The translations under genes were made by a program, and so were the position numbers. A stretch of DNA of 12,863 nt, taken from assembly GCA_003486725.1 (NCBI GenBank), contig DNGD01000077.1, positions 1-12,863 of the forward strand. Reading direction: 5' to 3'. Below, in pieces: positions 7,463 to 12,863 of this stretch; the first letter of the stretch is position 1; every line of letters begins with the position of its first letter. Under the pieces are notes generated by a model. The model did not search any database and was not told where the DNA came from. It saw nothing but the letters and a program-made list of their open reading frames with translations. Source of the stretch: Rhodospirillaceae bacterium (GTDB lineage: Bacteria; Pseudomonadota; Alphaproteobacteria; UBA9219).

Positions 7463-8638
7463 TCATCGGCGAGCCCCCAAAACGGGGCGATATTGGATGT
7501 TCACCATGCCGCTATTGTCTGTCGCCTTGTCAGAGGTGCCGCGATAACTTTCTTCGCGATAACGGTATAGGGCGCTGACATCCACTTCCTGTGTCGCGTG
7601 ATAGACCACGCCTGCATTGCCGCTCATTTGGTTTTTCAACGTTGATGAGGAGGTGGCGGATTGCTGTGCGCGGGCATAACGTCCCCCGATCACAATGCCA
7701 TAACGCTGATTGATCGCGTGATTTTCAGTGAAGGACAGGGCGGTGAGAAGGGATGACGTGCCGTTGCCGTAAGGTTGCTGCTCACGGCTGGCGGTGACGT
7801 CCAGGACATCTTGCTCGCCCTTGAAGTTCAGGCCGCCGGAAAACACCGTGCTCCACTCCCATGAGGATTTGGCGATGTTCTCGCCCTCTTGCTTGGAAGC
7901 TTCGAGACCGGCCGTCATCCGCGCGATCAACCGTTCGCTGAAGGCGTAATGAAAGCCCAAGCTTGGGCCGGCGCTGTCGACTGTTTTGTCCGCGTTGTTC
8001 TGTGTTTCGTAGCGGCGTGCCTTTAACAGAAAAAGACCGGAGGTTTGGGGGGTGAGTTGGTGCGTCCACGTCGTTTTTGCGTTGAGCACGTCATAGTCCG
8101 TATAGGTCGTGTCGTCATAACGCGAAGCGGCATAAGACATGGACGCCGCGATATTGTTCGTCTCGTTCGGGTGATAGGTCAGCTCCGGCGTGGCGGCATA
8201 GGCGGTGTGGCGTATCGATTTGTTGTCGAGACCAAAGCTCGTGATTTCGCTGGTACGCGTGGTGTCGTAATCACCGCTGGATTTCAGCGCGGCTTCCCAT
8301 CGGGCGACGCGTTTTTTAGCCTGTACCTGCCCATGAAAATCAGTCGAGTTGAAACCTGACTCGTTGAAAATGTTTTGCAAAACCTTTCCCCCAAAATCGA
8401 GGCTGGAGGTCGGGGTCTTGCTGCTCATCATCAGGTTGGCGGTGGTGATGGATCCGTAAAGCTCAATCGGATCCTGCCGGCTCATCAGGACGTTGGATTG
8501 CCACATGCCGGATTGCTCAAGCGTGGGGAAGAGCTGCCAATTGCCTGCCTGTGCGGCGTTGCCCTTCAACAGGAAACCTGCGCACACGAGTGCGATCATG
8601 CAGCGCGCCATGATCTGCGGAAAATGAGGGCTCATCAT
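7463..8638 (-). CDS. Outer-membrane beta-barrel protein of the exopolysaccharide locus
   Basis: This 391-residue protein has an N-terminal signal peptide (hydrophobic MIALVCAGFLL, probable cleavage after AQA, residue 31). The mature part is a series of alternating polar/hydrophobic strands rich in aromatic residues, Ser and Thr, with no Cys in it (for example ELTYHPNETNNIAASMSYAA and RYGIVIGGRYARAQQ), as in outer-membrane barrels. It lacks a terminal Phe/Trp and ends YRPVLGARR, although the last strand VNIQYRPVL is amphipathic. The composition and locus resemble the PEP-CTERM-system-associated outer-membrane protein family, but this is assigned from context. The start lies 3 bases after the stop of the OPX export gene with no clear Shine-Dalgarno, so it is likely translated by coupling. 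The adjacent Met at 8635 is an equally possible start. A gap of 36 bases separates its stop from the Wzz gene. The likely role is the outer-membrane pore for the polymer. Confidence 0.75.
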   Translation of the reverse strand: MMSPHFPQIMARCMIALVCAGFLLKGNAAQAGNWQLFPTLEQSGMWQSNVLMSRQDPIELYGSITTANLMMSSKTPTSSLDFGGKVLQNIFNESGFNSTDFHGQVQAKKRVARWEAALKSSGDYDTTRTSEITSFGLDNKSIRHTAYAATPELTYHPNETNNIAASMSYAASRYDDTTYTDYDVLNAKTTWTHQLTPQTSGLFLLKARRYETQNNADKTVDSAGPSLGFHYAFSERLIARMTAGLEASKQEGENIAKSSWEWSTVFSGGLNFKGEQDVLDVTASREQQPYGNGTSSLLTALSFTENHAINQRYGIVIGGRYARAQQSATSSSTLKNQMSGNAGVVYHATQEVDVSALYRYREESYRGTSDKATDNSGMVNIQYRPVLGARR

Positions 8639-8641
8639 GGA

Positions 8642-9217
8642 TTAAAACAATCCCGCTGTCGGAACCACAATCACGTCGCCCGGCATCAGGCTGATGTTCT
8701 TGTCCAGATTATCGCCGTCAGTGATATCGTCGTAGGGGAAGGGGATCGCTGTTTCCTTGCCATCGACTTGACGCAGGATCTTGATGTCATCTGTGCTGGC
8801 AAAAGCGCTGAGGCCACCCGCTTGGCTAAGTGCTTGCATAACGCTCATGCGCTGGGTCATGATGATCTCGCCAGGTTTGGTGACCTGACCCACAACGTTG
8901 ACCGTGTGTCCCAATGGCGCCTTGACAACCACGGACACCGAAGCGTCGGGGATCGTGTTGTTCAGCTTCTCTTTGATCATATCTTGCGCAGCCTTTGGTG
9001 TAAGGCCGGCGACGGGGATGGTGCCCGCCAAGGGGAAGGTGATGGTGCCGTCAGGCAGAACAACAATCTCATGATCAAGACCGTCTTCCTTCCAGACGGT
9101 CACTTGCAAGACATCGCCTGAGCGGATGGAAAAGTCGGGTTCTGCAGCTTGGGTGGAAGGAGAAATTGTTGAGGAAAGCAAAAAGGCGATAAGTAGAACC
9201 AAAACAAAGCGAACCAT
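8642..9217 (-). CDS. Short Wza-like polysaccharide export (OPX) protein, Poly_export plus SLBB domains
   Basis: This 191-residue periplasmic or outer-membrane-associated export protein is the first gene of the minus-strand operon. A signal peptide covers about residues 1-24 (cleavage near TQA-AEPD). No lipobox Cys is present. The Poly_export domain (about 28-103) starts with the typical FSIRSGDVLQVTVWKEDGL and contains VLPDGTITFPLAGTIPVAGL. A SLBB domain follows (about 105-185), with VVGQVTKPGEI, VMQALSQAGGLSAFAS and MPGDVIVVP. E. coli Wza is a 379-residue lipoprotein with a C-terminal outer-membrane helix; this protein is half that size and lacks the helix, so it probably cannot cross the outer membrane alone. 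The ATG at 9217 has a GAGG 5 bases upstream (9223-9226). Its downstream neighbour, 3 bases away, is a beta-barrel protein, a natural partner. Confidence 0.92.
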   Translation of the reverse strand: MVRFVLVLLIAFLLSSTISPSTQAAEPDFSIRSGDVLQVTVWKEDGLDHEIVVLPDGTITFPLAGTIPVAGLTPKAAQDMIKEKLNNTIPDASVSVVVKAPLGHTVNVVGQVTKPGEIIMTQRMSVMQALSQAGGLSAFASTDDIKILRQVDGKETAIPFPYDDITDGDNLDKNISLMPGDVIVVPTAGLF

Positions 9218-9268
9218 GGGAACCTCGCACGATTGTCGTTAAAAATACCTTTTCTTCAAAGGCTGGAA

Positions 9269-9297
9269 AACGTACAATAATTAATGTCAAAAGTCAA
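9269..9297 (-). promoter_or_regulatory. Probable promoter of the exopolysaccharide export operon
   Basis: On the minus strand TTGACT (9297-9292) is followed after 17 bases by TACGTT (9274-9269). This places the transcript start near 9262 and leaves a leader of about 45 bases before the OPX start codon. The region is markedly AT-rich compared with the flanking genes. I looked for a sigma-54 GG-N10-GC pattern here and did not find one. This is consensus matching by eye. Confidence 0.4.
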
Positions 9298-9321
9298 GTC
9301 TTTTTTTCGTATTTTCAATAA

Positions 9322-9340
9322 TTTAACACGTTTTGTTCAA
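9322..9340. promoter_or_regulatory. Imperfect 19-bp palindrome upstream of the operon promoter, candidate operator
   Basis: TT-T-AACA at 9322-9328 and TGTT-C-AA at 9334-9340 are inverted around a 5-base centre, with one mismatched pair. It sits about 25 bases upstream of the proposed -35, where an activator would bind. In an AT-rich region such symmetry can occur by chance. Confidence 0.25.
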
Positions 9341-9372
9341 GTAAAAAGACCTGCCGCATTAACCATGATATG

Positions 9373-9398
9373 CCCCAAAATGTCTTTCTATTTCGGGG
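9373..9398. terminator. Hairpin over the stop codon of the DUF1284 gene
   Basis: CCCC-A-AAAT (9373-9381) can pair with ATTT-C-GGGG (9390-9398), with one mismatch and an 8-base loop. It overlaps the minus-strand stop codon at 9388-9390. No U-run follows directly on the minus strand, so it may slow or protect the transcript end rather than terminate efficiently. Confidence 0.3.
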
Positions 9399-9873
9399 TG
9401 TTAGAAGGGCCTTGCGGGAGGGAGGAAAAAAACAACGTCCGGCGAAAATCCGAGGCTGCGATTTCATCGCAAAGACCCTGCCATTCACAGCTGGAACAGG
9501 CTGGGCGGATAGAGCCCGCCTTAAAGGCTTGTCGCAATTCCGCAACCAAAGGCTGCGTGAAATGAAACGCCTGACCGATCTGCCAATGGCCCGCGTGAGG
9601 GGCGAAGACCCGCAGAGCCGACAGCGTCCTTTTGTCTTTTGTCTCGACAGACGCCGTGCGGCAGGCGGTGCTTCCCTTGTGCGGGCAGTGAAAGGGGGTG
9701 CTTTCACAGTGGCAAAGAGCATCATAACCGGATACTATCTTAGCGGCATGGCCCCGATGGAACGCGGAAACGATCGTATTCAAGTTTTCGGTAAAGCTGG
9801 TCGAGTAGCCACGGCCAATATAAGTTAGCAGACACAGCACATGATGGCCGCGAAGATCGATAGGGGTTTTCAT
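9388..9873 (-). CDS. DUF1284 family cysteine-rich protein of unknown function
   Basis: This 161-residue soluble protein carries the DUF1284 hallmark near its N-terminus, DLRGHHVLCLLTYIGRGYS (residues 6-24), and the family's C-terminal cysteine cluster CSSCEWQGLC (126-135). Further Cys residues are at 14, 54, 56, 63 and 71, and the spacing suggests bound metal or an iron-sulfur cluster, although the biochemical role is unknown. The start at 9873 is chosen because the conserved RGHH block begins 8 residues in; the longer in-frame start at 9978 would run into the divergent ATPase gene. No clear Shine-Dalgarno precedes it. It lies between the export operon and its ATPase but does not resemble a polysaccharide protein. 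The 170-base AT-rich gap downstream suggests it is not simply part of the operon. It may be an unrelated insertion into the locus. Confidence 0.82.
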   Translation of the reverse strand: MKTPIDLRGHHVLCLLTYIGRGYSTSFTENLNTIVSAFHRGHAAKIVSGYDALCHCESTPFHCPHKGSTACRTASVETKDKRTLSALRVFAPHAGHWQIGQAFHFTQPLVAELRQAFKAGSIRPACSSCEWQGLCDEIAASDFRRTLFFSSLPQGPSNTPK

Positions 9874-9894
9874 GGATGAACGATAGGAAGAAGC

Positions 9895-10794
9895 ATGTAC
9901 GAAAGTTTCTACGGCCTGTCCGCCAAGCCTTTTTCGCTGCTGCCTGATGCGGACTTCCTGTTTTACAGCAAGCGGCACCAGCGCGCAATCACGTTACTGG
10001 ATTACGGCATTCTGACGCTCGCCGGCTTTCTGGTGATTACGGGCGAGGTCGGCGCGGGCAAAACCACGATCATCCGTCGCTATCTGAAATCGGTCGGCGA
10101 TGATGTGACGGTTGGTTTGATCACAAACCCCAGCCGCACAATTGGCCGCCTGCTGGACTGGATTACGCTGGCGTTTGATCTGGATACGAATGAGCGCGAC
10201 GAGGCCAAGCTTTATCATCGTTTTGTCGATTTTCTTCTGCAGCAGTACGCCAACGGCAAACGCACGGTCTTGATTATCGACGAGGCGCAAAATCTGGGCG
10301 CGGATCAGTTGGAGGAGCTGCGCATGCTCTCCAACGTCAACAATGAAAAAGACCAGATGCTACAGGTCGTGCTTGTGGGGCAGCCGGAGCTTCTCGAAGC
10401 GCTGAAAAAGCCGGAATTGCGCCAGTTCGTGCAGCGTATCGCCGTTCATTGCCACCTTGATCCGCTAACGCCCGCCGAAACCGCCGCTTATATCCGCCAT
10501 CGGTTGGGCGTTGTCGGCGGCTCGCCGGAATTGTTCGACGATATCGCTTGCGCGGCGGTGCATTTCTTCACGGGCGGCGTGCCGCGTTTGATCAACCTGC
10601 TGTGCGATCAGGCGATGGTCTATTCGTTTTCCGAAGACAAGACGACGGTCAGCGCGGAAACGGTCGCCGAGGTCGCGCAGGATCGCGGCCAGTCTGGGCT
10701 CAGTGCCTTTCGCGTATTGCCCGACCATTGGCGCATGACGCGCCTAGTCGCCGATGTCGAGCCTTTCCTCGCCGCCATCCGCGAAGGGAAGTAG
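9895..10794 (+). CDS. ExeA/GspA-like AAA ATPase of the XrtA/PEP-CTERM-associated type
   Basis: This is a 299-residue cytoplasmic P-loop ATPase. It opens with MYESFYGLSAKPFSLLPD, the near-invariant N-terminus of the putative secretion ATPases found in exosortase loci and of ExeA-type proteins. Walker A is GEVGAGKTT (residues 50-58), Walker B is VLIIDEAQNL (125-134), and the segment VVLVGQPELLEAL is followed by RQFVQRIAVHCHLDPLTPAETAAYIRHRL and GGVPRLINLLCDQA, the family's C-terminal AAA lid. The ATG at 9895 has AGGA 6 bases upstream (9885-9888). No peptidoglycan-binding domain, as in full-length ExeA, is fused to it. It is transcribed away from the export operon and is separated from it by the DUF1284 gene, whose start is 21 bases away. 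The family's substrate is not established; it is thought to energise or assemble the export machinery. Confidence 0.88.
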   Translation: MYESFYGLSAKPFSLLPDADFLFYSKRHQRAITLLDYGILTLAGFLVITGEVGAGKTTIIRRYLKSVGDDVTVGLITNPSRTIGRLLDWITLAFDLDTNERDEAKLYHRFVDFLLQQYANGKRTVLIIDEAQNLGADQLEELRMLSNVNNEKDQMLQVVLVGQPELLEALKKPELRQFVQRIAVHCHLDPLTPAETAAYIRHRLGVVGGSPELFDDIACAAVHFFTGGVPRLINLLCDQAMVYSFSEDKTTVSAETVAEVAQDRGQSGLSAFRVLPDHWRMTRLVADVEPFLAAIREGK

Positions 10795-10805
10795 GCTTTA
10801 TATCC

Positions 10806-12863
10806 CTATGCCGTTTTAACGCGGTCGAGGAACTGGAAGACCTCGGCTTTCAGGCGTTCAGACTGCACTGAAAGCTCCTTGGCCGCGCCCAACACCTCTT
10901 CGGAGGAGTGGCGTGACTCGTTGGCGGCATGCGTGACATGTTCGATGCTGTCCGTCACGTCCTTCGTGCCTGTCGCGACGTCCTGCGCATTTCTCGCGAT
11001 TTCCTGTGTCGCGGCGCTTTGCTGCGAGACGGCGGAGGCGATGTTCGTCGTGGCGTCGTTGATCCCGTCGACAATGCTTCCGACGTCCCCGATCACCTGA
11101 ATGGCATCCCCCGCAACGGATTGGATGGAGGCGATGCGTGCGCTGATTTCCTCGGTGGCCTTCGCCGTTTGTGCGGCCAGATTTTTGACCTCGCCCGCGA
11201 CGACGGCAAAGCCTTTGCCCGCTTCGCCCGCACGCGCAGCCTCGATCGTCGCGTTGAGTGCAAGCAGATTGGTTTGCGACGCAATGTCGTTGATCAGTTG
11301 AACGACATCGCCAATTTCTGCCGAGCTTGTCACAAGCCCCTGTACCGTTTCATTTGCACGCTTGATCTGCGCAACGGCTTGTTGGGCCATGGATGACGAA
11401 TTGCCCACAAGCCTTGATATCTCGCCAATCGATGCGCTGAGTTCTTCGGCAGAGGAGGCGACGGTTTGAATGCTGGTCGTCGCGATGTTGCTAGCCATGA
11501 CGACATGCGCGGCTTGTTCGCTGGTTTCGGATGAAGTATGTGCCAATCCCTCGGCATTGGCGCGAAGCTCGGTGCCCGCAGAGGCAACCGTTTGAACAAT
11601 GCTGCCGACAGATGACTCAAAGCTGGTGGCCATGTCGTTCATCGCGCGTTTTTTGTCGGCCTCGGCTTTATGACCCATCTCGATCTGTTCGGTTTTCATG
11701 GTCTCGATCTTCAGCGCGTTTTCTTTGAACACCTGAATAGAGGCCGCAATCTCGCCAATTTCCGACTTCGCCTGCGCGAACGGCACCTCGACGGTCAGAT
11801 TATGGTTGGTCAGCTCCTGCATCGTGCCCGTCAGTGTCCTGAGCGGCCTTGTAATGGTACGCACGATGACAAGGAAGAACAGGAAGGACGCGAACGCCCC
11901 CGCCAGAGAAACCATGATGGACTGTCTTTGTTGTGCGCGATAGCTTCCGATGCGTGTGGCCAGCATTTTGTCGAGCTCGTCATAGCCGTAATTGAGAAAC
12001 GACGTTGCGGTCTCCAGCGCGGCAAGCGTGTCGGTGGCAAGTTGAGCCGGTGTCACAGTCTCGCCCTTCGAGGCAGCCTCCAGCGTAGCCACAAGCGCCT
12101 TGCTCTTATCCGTATAGGGGGTGAAGAACTGTGCGTTGGTTGACTGGAAATAATCGCTCACGCCATAAAAGTTTTTATCTTCCTTCAGCGATACATCCAT
12201 ATCCGCAACAACGCGACCCACATCGGACTCGGCCAACATGCGCGCCATCACGGCGGCTTCGGTCGCATCCGTTTTGGAAAGCTCTCCCGCCGCAAGTTTC
12301 GGCAGCATCGTCGAGCCAATCACCGAAAGCCTGTCCAAAGTCTGGGGCAGGGCAAGCAGCGTGATGTCCATCAGGTAATAGCTGTCCAGATCGGGATCGA
12401 GAATAAGGTTCGATGTGTCGCCCGAATGCGCGATCAGGCCGCGCATATCGGCAATAAACGACGCGACACCCGCATCGGTGGCCTTATCGATAGTGGCAGA
12501 CAGCGTTTTCCATTTGTCTACGATCGTTTCCATTTTCAGACCATCGCGGCCACGGCTTTTCAGGCCTTCATCGGTGAATTGCAGATCGGTGCCGACAGCA
12601 TCTTGCGCTGTTTGAAGCGCGGCCATCTGCCCGTTGATCAGCGCAACTTTGTCGCCTAACAACGCGGTGTCCACCTTGCTCTTACTAAGTTCGACTCGGA
12701 TTTGTGCGGCGGCGAGCATGATCTTGGCCACGGGGCGCTGGTACAAATTGCCCTTCATTTCCTGCGCGGCAAAGGTGATGTTTGCCCCGATGCTGTCATA
12801 AGCATTCAGGCTGGCAAAACCGAGGGTGATCAGGAAAAGCGCGAGGCTGATCAGCAGGCGCGT
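10806..12863 (-). CDS. Methyl-accepting chemotaxis protein, N-terminus cut by the window edge
   Basis: The frame stays open to the last base of the window, so at least 685 residues are visible and the true start lies outside. A Met at 12758 is not the start, because the frame upstream of it encodes TM1 (RLLISLALFLITLGFASLNAY). The order is TM1, a helical periplasmic sensor domain carrying LILDPDLDSYYLMD (about 153-166 of the visible part), TM2 (about 314-336, IMVSLAGAFASFLFFLVIV), a HAMP domain (RPLRTLTGTMQEL onward), methylation helices, and the signalling hairpin with SQTNLLALNATIEAARAGE and GKGFAVVAGEVKNLA (about 528-560). It ends FLDRVKTA without a CheR/CheB-tethering pentapeptide. The ligand is unknown. 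The gene converges on the ATPase gene with 11 bases between stops. No other chemotaxis genes are seen, so this is a stand-alone receptor. Confidence 0.95.
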   Translation of the reverse strand, partial: TRLLISLALFLITLGFASLNAYDSIGANITFAAQEMKGNLYQRPVAKIMLAAAQIRVELSKSKVDTALLGDKVALINGQMAALQTAQDAVGTDLQFTDEGLKSRGRDGLKMETIVDKWKTLSATIDKATDAGVASFIADMRGLIAHSGDTSNLILDPDLDSYYLMDITLLALPQTLDRLSVIGSTMLPKLAAGELSKTDATEAAVMARMLAESDVGRVVADMDVSLKEDKNFYGVSDYFQSTNAQFFTPYTDKSKALVATLEAASKGETVTPAQLATDTLAALETATSFLNYGYDELDKMLATRIGSYRAQQRQSIMVSLAGAFASFLFFLVIVRTITRPLRTLTGTMQELTNHNLTVEVPFAQAKSEIGEIAASIQVFKENALKIETMKTEQIEMGHKAEADKKRAMNDMATSFESSVGSIVQTVASAGTELRANAEGLAHTSSETSEQAAHVVMASNIATTSIQTVASSAEELSASIGEISRLVGNSSSMAQQAVAQIKRANETVQGLVTSSAEIGDVVQLINDIASQTNLLALNATIEAARAGEAGKGFAVVAGEVKNLAAQTAKATEEISARIASIQSVAGDAIQVIGDVGSIVDGINDATTNIASAVSQQSAATQEIARNAQDVATGTKDVTDSIEHVTHAANESRHSSEEVLGAAKELSVQSERLKAEVFQFLDRVKTA

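Noticed and set aside
8375..9121. 248-residue plus-strand open frame antisense to the OPX and barrel genes
   Set aside because: It spans the junction of two well-supported minus-strand genes, is rich in His/Arg/Gly as shadow frames are, and matches no family I recognise.
9370..9828. 152-residue plus-strand frame opposite the DUF1284 gene
   Set aside because: The minus-strand frame carries conserved DUF1284 motifs at both ends, so this one is a shadow.
10795..10805. Terminator between the convergent ATPase and chemoreceptor genes
   Set aside because: Only 11 bases separate the stops and no hairpin is visible there.

Overview
The window looks like chromosomal DNA from an alphaproteobacterium or a close relative with moderate GC content. 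This is inferred from protein style (a YggT-folD pair, an alphaproteobacterial-type chemoreceptor, a DUF1284 protein) and from densely packed genes. No RNA genes, insertion sequences, phage genes or CRISPR arrays were seen.

Layout. Positions 3-116 hold the end of a YggT-family membrane protein, followed after 3 bases by folD (120-1001, one-carbon metabolism). A roughly 190-base AT-rich stretch follows, with a strong inverted repeat and a TATAAT box. It precedes a membrane-anchored lytic transglycosylase (1194-2411). Convergent to this is a five-gene minus-strand operon, read from 9217 down to 2435: a short OPX/Wza-like polysaccharide export protein, an outer-membrane beta-barrel protein, a Wzz-type chain-length protein, a separate CpsD/CapB-like tyrosine-kinase-family ATPase, and a large TPR lipoprotein resembling PrsT. 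Stops and starts in this operon are tightly coupled (3-base gap, 36-base gap, 4-base gap, 1-base overlap). An AT-rich intergenic region (9218-9387) carries its probable promoter. Upstream lie a DUF1284 cysteine-rich protein (minus strand, 9388-9873) and a divergent ExeA/GspA-like ATPase of the XrtA/PEP-CTERM-associated type (9895-10794), whose start codons are only 21 bases apart. The window ends inside a convergent methyl-accepting chemotaxis protein (10806-12863, N-terminus cut off).

How the genes work together. The five operon genes plus the ATPase match the accessory set of exosortase (XrtA/PEP-CTERM-type) exopolysaccharide loci. The chain-length protein and ATPase would control polymer length at the inner membrane, the OPX protein and beta-barrel would form the exit path, and the TPR lipoprotein would scaffold the assembly. 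No exosortase, glycosyltransferase, deacetylase or FemAB-type gene is present here, so the polymer-making and protein-sorting parts must be elsewhere or absent. The most interesting points are the short OPX protein directly coupled to a beta-barrel gene (a likely composite export channel), the kinase without a C-terminal tyrosine cluster, and the candidate operators at the two AT-rich intergenic regions. I found no wholly new system.
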